DNA of 64,000 nt. Origin: Eulemur rufifrons (lineage: Eukaryota; Chordata; Mammalia; Primates; Lemuridae). This document shows positions 24,989 through 37,300 of this stretch, piece after piece. The stretch lies in contig NW_027182879.1 in NCBI RefSeq assembly GCF_041146395.1, positions 658,001 to 722,000 of the forward strand. Direction: 5' to 3'. Position numbers and translations under genes: made by a program. Below the pieces are notes generated by a model. The model did not search any database, was not told where the DNA came from, and saw only the letters and a list, made by a program, of their open reading frames with translations. Within the stretch, counting starts at the first letter, position 1, and every line of letters begins with the position of its first letter.

Positions 24989-25815
24989 CCATGCGCCACA
25001 TGTGCATAACGAGCATTTTGTGCACCGTGTGCAACACGCGAATAGCACAGGATCTGCCCACCGAGCATGACACTCACATACTGCACACAGCAAACCTCAT
25101 GCAACATGTGAATATAGAGTGCTACACGCACCGCTCGCAACATGTGCATATTGCCTGTCCAGCAAACAGTGTGCTATATGCAGATAGCAGGCACCGCACA
25201 CCGTGCATGAAATGCGCATAACCCACCATTTGTGGACCACATGTGACACACACACCACGAGTTCCAAGGGCCACGTGCTGCAGGTGCATACCATGCATTC
25301 CGTGCACCACTCCTGACACATGCATACCGCATGCGCTGCCCACCACATGCTGCCCGCGCATACCCCAAGCTCTGTGCACCACATGCCACATGCGCACACA
25401 CGGGATCCATGCACAAGCACCGCATACCACAGGCGACACATGCATAATGCACGTACTGTGCACTGCATGGGACAAGCACATACCACACGCTCCATGCACT
25501 GCATGCGAAACACACATACTGCATGATCCTTGCTCCATGCACCAAACACGCATAATGCTTGCACCGAGCACCGTGAATGAAACACGCTTGCCACGCACCG
25601 TGATCTGAGCACCACACATGCATACCGCACACCGCTCTCCGAGCGCAACACACACTTACTGCACACTCTGTGTACTGTGTGAGACCAGAGCATAATGTGT
25701 GCTATTTGCACCCCATGTGACAGGCACACACAGCGCAGTCTGCACACTGCTAATGACATCCGCCCACCGTGTGCCACGTGTGCATAAAACACGTCCCATG
25801 CACCGCGTGCAATGC
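24989..25815 (-). repeat. 36-bp satellite array 36A2, left arm (inverted, about 23 units)
   Basis: Corresponds to the first ~0.82 kb of 36A1. The TGTCCAGCAAACA landmark lies at 25156, again 167 bases from the edge. It lacks the far-end landmark and stops near 25815, where orientation flips. Translated frames such as 25122-25655 are periodicity artefacts. Confidence 0.9.
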
Positions 25816-27378
25816 ACGTTATGTACTTGTGGCTCATGGTGCATGGATCACGCGGTATGTGGGTGTTGCACATGGTGTGCAAAACGTGCATTCTGTGTGT
25901 GTGGTGCATGGTGCAGGGATCACATATGCACATGTCACGCACGTTGCACTGAGCATGTGATATGTGTGTGTCATGCATGGTGCACAGAGCATGCAGTATG
26001 CTGTGGTTGTGCTCGGTATGTGGAGTGCACAGTAAGTGCGTGTTGCACGCGGAGAGTAACGTGCAGTATGCACATGTCGCACTCAATGCATGGAGCATGT
26101 GTTATGCACGCATCACGCATGGTGCGTGCTGCAGTTGGTATGCACATGTCACTCACGGTGCGTGGTCTGTGGTAAGTGCGTTTGGTTCATGGGGCGTGGT
26201 GCATGCCTTATGTGTGTTTGGTGCATGGTGCAAGGATCGTGTGGTATACGCATGTCTCACGTGGTGCACGGGTCATGCGGTATGTGCATGTCCCACGCAG
26301 TGTGTGGATCGTGCATTATGCACATGTCATCCATAGTGTGTGGTGCTCAGTGCATGTATGACATGTATGTAGGTGTTTTACATGGGGCGCAGAACGCGAG
26401 TTATGCACATGTGGCTCACTGTGCACTGATTGCGTGGTATGCATATGTCCCACGTACTGTGTGGAGTGTGTGTCATGCGCGTGTGGTCTGCAGGATGCAG
26501 CACATGGTATGCGCGTGTCACGCTCCGTGACCGGATCACGTGGTATGTCAGTGTTGCGTGCGGTGCGTGGGACGTGTGTTATGTGTGTGTGGCACACGGT
26601 GCATGGATGTCGTTCACGGTGCGTGGACCACGCTGTATGTGCCTGTCATACGAGGTGCACAGAGCACACGGTATGCTCTGGTCGTGCACAGTACGTGGAG
26701 TGTGCAGTGTGTATTGCGCTCAGAGAGCGGTGTGTGGTATGCATGTGTGGCACTTGGCGCACGGTGCACAGCAAGTGCGTTTCGTTCACAGTGCACGGTG
26801 TGGGCATTATGCGTATTTGGGGCATGGTGCAAGGATCACGTGGTGTGTGCATATCGCATGCAGTGCACAGAGCGTGCGATATGTGCTTGTCCCACGCAGT
26901 GCACAGTGCGTGTGTTATGCACATGTCATCTGTGGTGTGCGGTGCTTGGTGCACAGATCCCATATATGCACATGTGGCACGTGGTGTGCAGAGCTTGGGT
27001 ATGCATGGGCTGCATGTGGTGGGTGGTGCATGCGGTATGCATGTGTTGGGCATGGTGCATGGAATGCGTGGTATGCACGTGCAGCATGCGGTGCATGGAA
27101 CACGTGGTGTGTGTGTGTCACACGTGGTCCTTGAAGGGTGTGTTATGCGCATTTCACAGGTGGTGTTCGGTGCCTGGTATCCGGGTGTAGCACACTGTTT
27201 GCTGGACAGGCAATATGTGCATGTTGCGAGCGGTGCGTGTAGCACTCTATATTCGTGTGTTGCATGCAGTGTGCTGTGTGAGGTATGTGCATTTTGTGCT
27301 CAGTGGGCAGATTGTGTGCTATTTGTGTGTTGCACATGCTGCACAAAATGCTCGTTATGCACATGTGGCACATGGTAT
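25816..27378 (+). repeat. 36-bp satellite array 36A2, right arm (forward, about 43 units)
   Basis: Starts CGTTATGTACTTGTGGC and corresponds to the last ~1.56 kb of 36A3 (from about 30370). The landmark TGTTTGCTGGACA at 27196-27208 is 170 bases from its right edge. Frames up to 316 codons (26434-27384) cross the array and run on into its edge; none has a convincing start or domain. Confidence 0.9.
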
Positions 27379-28870
27379 CATTAGGGTTAGGGTTAGAGAT
27401 TCAGGTTAGGGTTAGGGGTTAGGGGTTTGGGTTATGGGTTAGGATCAGGGTCGGGGTCAGGTTCAGCTTTGGGGTTTGGGTTAGGTATAGGGTTAGGATT
27501 AGGGTTAGGGGTGGTGGGTTGGGGTTCAGGTTAATGTTAGGTGTTAGCTTCAGGGTTAGGGTTAGGGGTTGGATTTGAGGATTGGGGTTGGTTTAGGGTT
27601 AGCATTAGAAGTTAGGGTTAGGGGTTACAGTTAGGGTTAAGATTAGGGTGTTAGCAGGTTAGGCTGAGGGTTAGGGTTTGGGGATAGGGTAGGGTAGGGT
27701 TGGTATTAAGGTTAGGGTTCGGGTAAGGGTAAGGGTAAGGATAAGGGTAGGTTTAGAGCTAGGGTTACAGTTATGTTCGGGGGTTAGGGTTGGGGTTGGG
27801 GTATGGGTAGTCTTATGTTTAGGTTTACGGGTTAGGGTTAAGGTAGGGTAGGGTAGGGCTTGGTTAGTGTTAGGGGTGAGGGTTATGGTTAGGGTAGGGT
27901 TAGGGTTAGTGGTAGCGATAGGGTGAGGGTTGGGGTTGGTGATGGTGTTAGTGTTAGGTTTTGAGTTTGGGTAAGGGTAAGGTTAAGGTTAGGGTAGGGT
28001 TAGGGTTAGTGTAGGGTGGGTTAGGGTAGGGTGGGTATGCTTGGTTAGGGTTAGAGGTTAGGTTCAGTGGGTCGGATTTGGGGTTTGGGTCAGGTTCAAG
28101 GCAAGGGTCAGGGTTGGGGTTGGGCTTGGATTTAGATGTTAGAGTGAAGGGCAGGGTTAGGGTTAGGGGTTGGGGTTCGTGTTAGTGTTAGTGTTAAGGG
28201 TTAGTGTTACTGTTACAGTTTGGGATTAGGGTTAGGGTTAGTGTTTGTGTTGGGATTGGGTTTAGGCCTAGGGTTTGGGGTTAGAGTTAGTGTAGGGTAG
28301 GGTAGGGTTGGTGTTAGGGTTAGGGTTTGGGTTACGGTAGGATTAGGGGTAGGGGTAGGGGTAGGGTTATGGTTGGGTTTAGAGTCACAGGAGGGTCAGG
28401 GTGTTAGGGTGTTAGGGTTAGGGTTAGTGGTTGGAGTTGGGGTTGCAGTTAGGGTTAGGGATAGGGTTAGCATTAGGGTAGGGTAGTGTAAGGGTAGGGG
28501 TACGGGTAGATTAAGGGTTAGGATCAGGGTATGGTTAGGGTTAGGGGTTAGTGTTAGGGTTGGGGTTGAGGTTGGGTTTAAGGTTAGGGTTTTGTAAGTT
28601 TAGGGTTGCATTGGGGTTAGGGTTAGGGTTAGGGTTATGGCTAGGGCGAGGTTTAGGTTTAGGGTAGGCTTAGAGTCGGGGTAGGGTAGGGTTAGGTTTA
28701 GTGTTGGGGTTTGGGGTTAGTTTTGCGGTTTGGTGTTAGCGGTTGTGTTCCGGGTTGAGGTCGCGGTTGGGTTCAGGCTACGTGCATATGTTATTGTTAG
28801 GGTAAGGGTAAGTTTCAGGGTCAGTGGTAGGCCCAGCGGTTGTGATTGGTGCTGGGGTTGGTGTTAGGGT
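27379..28870 (+). repeat. T segment 3 (telomere-like)
   Basis: A 1.49-kb G-rich counterpart of T2, reading TTAGGG with many TAGGG steps (AGGGTAGGGTAGGG). The right end carries GCGGTTTGGTGTTAGCGG and GGTCGCGGTTGGG, then GTGTTAGGGTGTGCTGAGCG into the next array. No gene is seen. Confidence 0.85.
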
Positions 28871-31800
28871 GTGCTGAGCGTGTCCTATATCCATGTAGAG
28901 TGAGGTGCGCTGAGCGTGCGGTATGTGCCTTTCATGAGCGGTGCACAGAGCAGGCGGTATGGTCCGGTTGCCTATTTTACATGGAGCGCACGTTATGTGC
29001 ATGTCGTGTGTGGTGTGCCGAGTGCACGGTATGTGCCTGTCATGCTCAGTGCCCGGATCATGTGGTATGCGCATTTGGCATGCAATGCACAAATGTGCCA
29101 TATGCCTGTTTGGCACATGGTGCACGGATCATGTGGTATGTGCCTGTGGCACACAGTGCGCGGAGTGCACGGTATGCCCATGTCCCACGCAGTACGTGGA
29201 TCGTGCATGATGTGTGTGTTGCCCATGGTGTGTGGTGCGTGGTTTGCACATGTCATGCTCAGTGCACACATCACGTTGTTGCACATGGTACGCGGGAGGC
29301 GTGTCATGTGTGTTTGGTGCATGGGGTATGGATCGCATTTTATGCACATGTCACGCTTGGTGGCAGAACGTGCATTATGAGCTGGTCATGCGAGGTCCGT
29401 GCACGGCTTGGTATGGCCTGTTGTGCACTGTGAGCTGTGTGGGTGTTTTGTGCCTGCTGTGCATGGTGCACAGAGCATGCGGTATGCTCAGGTCGTCCAT
29501 GATATGCAGAGTACACAGTATGTGCGTGTTGAGTGTGGAGTGTGGTGTGTGCTATACGTGTCATGGTCGGTGTGCAGAGTGCGTGTTAAGCATGTGTCCC
29601 ACATCGTTGTGTAGTGCAGTTGGTATGTGCATGTCATACACAGTGCATGGTGCACGGCAAGCACGTTTTGTTCACAGTGTGCGCTGCACAGGTTATGCGT
29701 GTTTGGTGCATGGTTCACAGATCAGGTGGTATGCGCGTGTCGCACGCGGTGCAAGAGCATGTGGTATGGGCGTGTCCCATGAAGAAAATGGAGCATGCGT
29801 TATGCGCATGTCACCCATGGTGTGATGTCTGTGGTATGTGCATGTCACGCTGAGTGGGTGGATCACATGTATGTGCGTGTTGCACACGGTGCACACAATG
29901 TGCATTAAGAGCGTGTGCCACATGGTGCGTGGATCGTGTGATATGCATTTGTCGCACGTGGTGGTCCTGAGCCCACGGTATGTGCTTTTTGCTCGCAGTT
30001 CGTGGAGCACGTCGTATGGCCCAGTGGCACACGGTACACGGAGCATGCATTATGGGTGTGTCGCTCATGGTGTACCGAGCACGCGGTATGTGCCTATCGC
30101 ACTTGTAGTCCTGATCACCTGGTACGTGCATTTTGCATGCGGTGCACAGAATGTACATTATGCATGTTTGGCGAACAGTATGCGGATTGCATGGTAGGCG
30201 TGTGTCACACACAGTGCACAGAGAACATGGTAGGTTCATGTCCCACACAGTGCATGGGGCGTACGTTATTCACGTGTTGCCCACGCTGTATGGTGCATGT
30301 TATGTGCATGTCGTGCTCGGCTCATGGATCACGTGGTATGCACATGTTGCATGCGGTGCATGCAATGTGCGTTATGTTCTTGTGGCACACAGTGCACGGA
30401 TCACGTGGTTTGTGGGTGTTGCACACGGTGTATGGAACGTGTGTTATGTGTGTGGTGCACAGTACGCAGATCACGTGGTATGCACGTGTCACACATGTTG
30501 TGCTGAGCATGTGATATGTGCCTGTTGTGCATGGTGCACAGACCACGTGGTATGCTATGGTCACGCATGGTACACGCAGTGTGCATTAAGTGCGTGTTGC
30601 GCACAGAGAGCAGCTTGCTGTATGCACATGTCGCTCTCGGTGCATGGAGTATGCGTTATGCACACGTCACGCATGGTGCGTGGTGCAGTCAGTATGCACA
30701 TGTGACTCACAGTATGTGGTCTGCGGTAAGTCCATTTGGTTCATGGGGCTCAGTGTGCACCTTATGTGTGTTTGGTGCATGGTGCGAGGATCATGTGGTA
30801 TGTGCATGTCTCATGTGGTGCACGGGTCACGCGGTATGCGCATGTCCCACGCAGTGCTCAGATCATGCATTATGCACGTGTTGTCCACAGTGTGTGGTGC
30901 TCGGTGTGCAGACGATGTGGATGCACGTGTTGCACATGCAGAATGTGAGTTATGCACACGTGGCACACTGTGCACGGATCACATGGTATGTGCGTGTCCC
31001 ACGTAGTGTGTGGAGTGTGTGTCATGCATGTGTCATCTGCAGGGTGTGGCACACAGTATGCGCATGTCACATGCCATGCCCGGATCACGTGGTATGTGCA
31101 TATTGCACACAGTGCGTGGGACGTGTGTTATGCATGTGTGGCACATGGTGCATGGATGTTGTTCACGGTGCACAGACCATGCTGTGTGTGCCTGTCACAT
31201 GGGGTCCACAGAGCATGTGGTATGCTCTGGTCACGCACAGTAAGCGGAGTGTGCAGTAAGCGTGTGTTGCGCTCAGACAGTGGTGTGCAGTATGCACATG
31301 TGGTGCTCGGTGCATGGTGCGTGGCAAGTGCGTTTCATTCACGCTGCATGGTGTGGGCATTATGCATGTTTGGTGCATGGTGCGAGGATCATGTGGTATG
31401 TGTGTATCTCACACAGTGCGTGGAGTTGCGATATGTACCTGTCCCATGAAGTGCACGGTGCGTGCATTATTCACGTGTCACCTGTGGTGTGCGACGCTCG
31501 GTGCACAGATCCCATGTATTCGCACGTGGCATGTGCTGCACGGAGCTTGGAGTATGCGTGGGCAGCATGTGGTGGGCGGCGCATGCGGTATGCGTGTGTT
31601 GGGTGCGGTGCATGGAATGTGTGGTATGCACGCGCAGCATGCAGCGCGTGGAACGCGTGCTGTGCATGTGTTACATGTGGTCTTTGAAGGGTGCATTATG
31701 CATGTTTCACACGTGGTGTGCGGTGCCTGGTATCCGCGTGTAGCGCACTGTTTGCTGGACAGGCGATATGCGCATGTTGCAAGTGGTGTGTGTAGTGCTC

Positions 31801-31931
31801 TGTATTTGCATGTTGCATGTGGTGTGCTGTGTGTGGTATGTGCGTTTTGTGCTCAGTGGGAGGATTGTGTGCTAATCATTGTTGCACGTGGTGCGCAAAA
31901 CACTTGTTATGCACATGTGGCACACGGCATG
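28871..31931 (+). repeat. 36-bp satellite array 36A3 (forward, about 85 units)
   Basis: The reference full-length copy, 3061 bases, matching the 3059 bases of inverted 36A1. The landmark GGTTGCCTATTTTAC is at 28966-28980 (95 bases from the left edge) and TGTTTGCTGGACA at 31749-31761 (170 bases from the right edge). Long frames (247 codons at 30516-31259, 213 at 31314-31955) reflect the 12-codon period. Confidence 0.9.
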
Positions 31932-32387
31932 GTTAGGGTTAGTGTTAGAGATTAGGGTTAGGGTTAGGGGTTAGGGGTTTGGGTTATGGGTTAGGGTGAG
32001 GGTCGGGGTCAGGGTCGGCTTTGGGGTTTGGGTTAGGTATAGGGTTAGGATTAGGGTTAGGGGTGGGTGGGCTGAGCTTCCGGTTAGGGTTAGGTGTTAG
32101 CATTAGGGTTAGGGTTTCGGGTTAAGGTTAGGTTTAGGGGTAGGATTTGGGGATTGGGGTTGGTGTTAGGGTTAGCATTAGAAGTTAGGGTTAGGGGTTA
32201 TGGTTAGGGTTAGGGTGTTAGGGGTTAGGTTGAGGGTTAGGGTTTGGGGTTGTGGTTAGGGTTAGGGTTAGAGTAAGGGTAAGGATAGGGTAGGTTTAGG
32301 GCTAGGGTTACAGTTATGTTTGGAGGTTAGGGTGGGGTTGGGGTAGGGGTAGTCTTAGGTTAAGGTTTATGGTTTAGGGTTAAGGTA

Positions 32388-32405
32388 GGGTAGGGTAGGG
32401 TTGGG
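32388..32405 (+). other. Canonical G-quadruplex motif in T segment 4
   Basis: GGGTAGGGTAGGGTTGGG has four G3 runs with two-base loops. It arises from the five-base TAGGG steps that distinguish T segments from the A/B-module satellite. Confidence 0.8.
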
Positions 32406-33256
32406 TTAGGGTCAGGGTTGAGGGTTATGTTTAGGGTAGGGTTAGGGTTAGTGGTAGTGATAGGATGGAGGTTGGGGTCGGTGGTGGTGTTAGTGTTAGG
32501 TTTCAGGTTTGGGTAAGGGTAAGTTTAAGGTTAGGGTAGGGTTAGGGTTAGTGTAGGGTAAGTTAGGGTAGGGTGTGTATGCTTGGTTAGGGTTAGAGGT
32601 TAGGGTGAGGGGTTCAGGTTTGGGGTTAGGGTCAGGGTCAAGGCAAGGGTGAGGGTCAAGGTTGGGCTTGGGTTTAGATGTTAGAGTGAAAGACAGGGTT
32701 AGGGTTAGGGGTTGGGGTTCGTGTTAGTGTTAGTGTTAAGGGTGAGCGTTATTGTTACAGTTTGGGATTAGGGTTAGGGTTAGTGTTGGTGTTGGGGTTG
32801 GGTTTAAGGTTAGGGGTTGGGGTTAGGGTTAGTGTAGGGTAGGGCAGGGTTGGTGTTAGGGTCAGGGTTAGGGTTATGGTAGGGTTAGGGGTAGGGGTAG
32901 GGGTAGGTTTAGATTTAGGTTTAGAGTCAGGGTAGGGGCAGGATGTTAATGTGTTAGGGTTAGGGTTAGTGCTTGGAGTTGGGATTGCGTTTAGGGTTAG
33001 GGTTAGGGATAAGGTTACTATTAGGGTAGGGTAGTGTAACGGTAGGGTAGGGGTATGGTAAGGGTTAGGGTTAGGGTAGGATTAGGGTTAGGGTTTAGTG
33101 TTAGAGTTTGTGTTGATTTTGGGACTAGGGTTAGTGTTGGGTAAGGGTAGGGTTGCGTTGGGGTTAGGGTTAGATTTACGGTTATGGCTTGGTCTAGGTT
33201 TAGGGTTAGGGTAGGATTAGGGTCGGAGGTAGAGTAGGATTAGGTTTAGGTTTAAG

Positions 33257-33261
33257 GGTTA
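33257..33261. repeat. Possible target-site duplication of the LTR-like element, left
   Basis: GGTTA precedes the element and also follows it at 34147-34151. The word is common in this background, so on its own it is weak support. Confidence 0.4.
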
Positions 33262-33888
33262 TTGTTTAGCCTAATTATACTGAGTTACAGAAATGCCACC
33301 TATATTTCTGCAGACAAGATTTGATTTTAGAAGTGAAATAAGGCTTTTCCCTACAGAAAAAATAAATGTGTTAGTACAAAATCTGCCTCATCTCAGGAGG
33401 GCGTCTCATTGGTCAGTAATAGCTGCACTTCAAAGAGACAGCTGTAAACTGGGCCTATGGTTCTCACCTGTTTTGAAAGACAAGGCAGGCCTCTCCCATA
33501 AAACCAAAAGTTTGCCAGAGCTGACAGGTGTAGACCCCCGGAGATGAGAGTTGATGAGATAGATATGCTAATGCCCAAGCCAGGCCCAGGCAGGAACCAT
33601 GCAGTTAAAGTAATTAACACAAAGCACAGCCCATGTTGACTTCTGGGATCATCTCTGTCTCCAAGGACACAATCACCGGAGCCAAGATGTCTTTGTTTTT
33701 TGCTAAAGTAATAGCCCTATCATAAAACTTAGAAGTTTGCCCCAAGAAGGTTTTATAACTCATTGTTACCCTAGTTAGAGTTAGTTAAAGGATCTGTAGT
33801 AGCCTTTTAGGAGACTTTGGCCCTAAAGCAAACTGCCTGTTAGTATGTAAATACCGTTACCCTTGGCAATGGGAGCCTGTATCTACCC

Positions 33889-33895
33889 TATAAAA
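33889..33895 (+). promoter_or_regulatory. TATA box of the LTR-like element
   Basis: TATAAAA in the context TCTACCCTATAAAATACC, preceded by about 625 bases of candidate U3 and followed by the T-rich candidate R/U5. Whether it is active cannot be told from sequence. Confidence 0.55.
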
Positions 33896-34119
33896 TACCT
33901 GTGTGGTGTTTCAGTCAGGGATATATTTTATGCGGGAAGAAATATATCCATCGGGATACTCTCTTTTTATCTATTTTCATAAACCTTTACTTTATAAACT
34001 ATATCTTTGGCTGTGTGTATTATTATCATTATTTTCCTTTTATTTCTGTTTCCTACTATTTTTTCATCCTTTGCGATGACCACTGCCTGAGAGACCTAAT
34101 CGGAAGAAAAAAACCTCCT

Positions 34120-34146
34120 TGCGGGGAGCATAGCTAACTCCCCGCA
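34120..34146 (+). other. Terminal hairpin of the LTR-like element
   Basis: Perfect 9-bp stem TGCGGGGAG/CTCCCCGCA with a 9-base loop, whose last base coincides with the inferred element end. This coincidence supports the boundary at 34146. Confidence 0.7.
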
Positions 34147-34308
34147 GGTTAGGGTTAGTGTTGGGGTTTGGGGTTAGTTTTGCGGGTTGGTGTTAGTGGT
34201 TGTGTTCCAGTTCGGGGTCGCGGTTGGGGTCAGGGTAAGGTAAGGATAAGTGTCACGGTCAGTGGTAGGCGTAGCAGTTGGGGTTGGTGTTAGGGTTGGT
34301 GTTAGGGT
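34147..34308 (+). repeat. T segment 4, right part
   Basis: Resumes as GGTTAGGGTTAGTGTTGGGG and runs through GTCGCGGTTGGGGTCAGG to GTTAGGGTGTGC, matching the last ~170 bases of T3. The T segment was therefore complete before the insertion. Confidence 0.85.
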
Positions 34309-37300
34309 GTGCAGAGCGTGTTGTATACGCATGTAGCATGAGGTGCACTGAGCATGTGGTATGTACCTGTCATGCACAGTGCACAGAGCAGGTGGTATGG
34401 TCTGGTTGCCTATTTTACACGGAGTGTGCATTATGCGTGTGTCATGTGTGGTGTGCCGAGCATGTGGTATGTGCCTGTCACCCTCGGTGCGTGGATCATG
34501 TGGTATGCACATTTGGAATGCGGTGCACGGAACGTGCCATATGCATGTTTGGTGCATGGTGTGTGGATCACATGGTATGCGCCTGTGGCTCACTGTGCGT
34601 GGAGCGCACGGTATGCGCGTGTCCCACGCAGTACATGGATTGTGCGTGATGTGTGTGTTGCCCATGGTGTGCGGTGCATGGTTGCGCATGTCATGCTCAG
34701 TGCATGCATCATGTGGTATGCACATGTAGCACACGTTATGCAGAATGTGCATCATGTGTGTTTGGCTCACGGTGTATGGATCACATTTTATGCACATGTC
34801 ACGCATGGTGATGGAACCTGCATTAAGAGCCAGTCACGTGAGGTGCATGCATGGCATGGTATGCGCCTGTTGTGCATGGTGCACGGAGCATGCAGTATGC
34901 TCCAGTCGCACATGATATGCGTAGTGCACAGTATGTGCGTGTTGCATGCGGAGTGTGGTGTGCGCTATATGCATGTCATGTTTGGTAAACAGAGCGTGTG
35001 TTAAGTGTGTGTCATGCATTGTTGTCTGGTGCAGTCAGTATGTGCATGTCGTACGCAGTACGTGGTGCGCGGCAATCACATTTCATTCATGGTGCGCGCT
35101 GCACACATTATGCATGTTTGGTGCATGGTTTGCAGATCACGTGGTATGCACGTGTCACAAGCGGTGCCAGAGTGTGCAATATGGGTGTGTACCATGAAGC
35201 AAATGGAACATGTGTTATGCGCATGTTGCCCACTGTGTGCAGTGCGCGGTATGCATGTGTCACGCTCAGTGGGCAAATCACATGTATGTGTGTGTTGCAC
35301 ATGGTGCACAGAATGCACGTTATAAGCATGCGGCACACAGTGCATGGCTCGTGTGATACGTGTGTGTCACACGTGGTGGACAGAGCACGCAGTATGCGCC
35401 TCTTGATTGCGGTGTGCAGAGCACGTGGTATGGACCAGTGGTGCACGGTACACGGAGCATGCATTATGGGCGTTTTGCGCATGGTGCACCGCACCGAGCA
35501 CGTGGTATGTGCCTATCGCGCTTATAGTCCTGACCACCTGGTATGTGCATTTTGCATGCAGTGCATGGAATGCACGTTATGCATGTTTGGCAAACAGTGT
35601 GTGGATCGTGTGGTAGGCAGGTGTCACACACAGTGCACAAAGCACATGGTAGGTGCGTGTCCCACACAGTGCGTGGGGCGTACATTATTCACGTGTTGCC
35701 AATGCTGTATAGTGTGTGTTATGCGCATGTCGTGCTCGGTTTGCAGATCATATAGTATGCACGTGTTGCATGCAGTGTGTGGATTGTGCATGATGTGTGT
35801 GTTGCCTACAGTGTGCGGTGCATGGTTTGCACATGTCATGCTCAGTGTGTGTATCATGTGGTATGCACATGTAGCACAAGGTATGCAGAATGCACGTCAT
35901 GCATGTTTGGTGCACGGGGTATGGATCGCATTTTATGCACATGTCACGCACAGTGATGGAACATGCATTAAGAGTGAGTCACGCAAGGTGTGCGCACGGC
36001 GTGGTATGTGCCTGTTGCGCACGGTGCGCAGTGTGCGCATTATGCACCTTTTGTGCACGGTGCATGGAGCATGCAGTATGATCCGGTTGTGCATGATATG
36101 CGAAGTGCACAGTATGTGCATGTTGTGTGTGGAGTGTGGTGTGCGCTATACGCGTGTCACGGTTGGTGCGCAGAGCATGCGTTTAGCATGTGTCATGCAT
36201 CATTGTCTGGTGCAGTCAGTATGTGCATGTCGTATGCAGTGCGCGGTGCGTGGCAATCACATTTCGTTCATGGTGCACGCTGCACACGTTATGCATGTTT
36301 GGTGCATGGTTTGCAGAAAACATGGTATGCGCATGTCGCACGCGGTGCCAGAGAGTGCAGTATGGGTTTGTCCCACGAAGCAAATGGAACATGCATTATG
36401 TGCATGTCGCCCACTGTGTGCGGTGTGCAGTATGCACATGTCGTGCTCGGTGGGCAGATCACGTGTATGTGCGTGTTGCACAAGGCACACAGAACGCGCA
36501 TTGTGAGTGTGCGGCACATGGTGCACAGTTCGTGTGACATGTGTGTGTCGCACTTGGTGGACTGAGCGCACGGTATGCGCCTCTTGATCGCAGTGCGTGG
36601 AGCACGTGGTATGAACCAGTGGTGCATGGTACGCGGAGCGTGCATTATGGGCATGTCACACGTGGTGCACCGAGTGTGCAGTATGTGCCTATCACGCTTG
36701 TAGTCTTAATCACCTGATATGCACATTTTGCACACAGTTCACAGAATGCACGTTATGCATGTTTGGCAAGCAGTGTGTGGATCATGTGGTAGGCAGGTGT
36801 CACACACAGTGCACAGAGCACATGGTAGGTGCGTGTCCCATGCCGTGCATGGAGCGTACATTATTCATGTTTTGTCCACGCTGTATGGTGCATGTTATGC
36901 GCATGTCGTGCTCGGTTCACAGATCATGTGGTATGCGCATGTTGCACGCATTGTGTGCAATGTGCGTTATGTGCTTGTGGCACACAGTGCACGGGTCACG
37001 TGCTTTGTGTGTGTGGCACATGGTGCATGGATGTCATTTGCGGCGCATGGACTGTGCTGTGTGTGCCTGTCACATGGGGTGCACAGAGCACGCGGTATGC
37101 TCTGGTCACACACAGTACATGGAGTGTGGTGTGTGTGTTATGCTTGGAGAGTGGTGTGCGGTATGCACATCTGGTGCTTGGTGCATGGTGCGTGGCAAGC
37201 ACTTTTCGCTCATGGTGCGCGGGGTGGGCATTATGCGTGTTTGGTGCATGGTGCGAGGATCATGTGGTATGTGCGTATCACATGCAGTGCGCAGAGCATG

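Larger units (their letters stand above)
31932..33261 (+). repeat. T segment 4, left part (telomere-like)
   Basis: First 1.33 kb of a T segment that continues at 34147-34308 after the inserted LTR-like element. It parallels T3 (AGGTGTTAGCATTAGGG, GTTAGCATTAGAAGTTAGGG, TGCTTGGTTAGGG, GGCAAGGGTGAGGG). A canonical four-run G-quadruplex motif, G3-N2-G3-N2-G3-N2-G3, sits at 32388-32405. Confidence 0.85.
33262..34146 (+). mobile_element. Probable solo LTR of an endogenous retrovirus (~885 bp)
   Basis: Ordinary mixed-composition sequence interrupting T segment 4. The outer ends can be read as TG (33263) and CA (34146). A TATA box (TATAAAA, 33889-33895) lies about 250 bases from the 3' end. It is followed by a T-rich region with CATAAACC and TTTATAAAC (about 33978-34002) that could serve as a polyadenylation region. 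A perfect 9-base inverted repeat, TGCGGGGAG/CTCCCCGCA, occupies 34120-34128 and 34138-34146. These are features of a U3-R-U5 arrangement. No internal retroviral sequence, primer-binding site or second LTR is seen, so it would be a solo LTR. Frames at 33293-33547 and 33901-34137 lack any recognisable domain. It could instead be another class of interspersed repeat; the family was not identified. Confidence 0.6.

Noticed and set aside
33293..34137. Small genes at 33293-33547, 33393-33620 and 33901-34137
   Set aside because: They sit inside the LTR-like element on opposite strands, with no domain or consistent codon signal.
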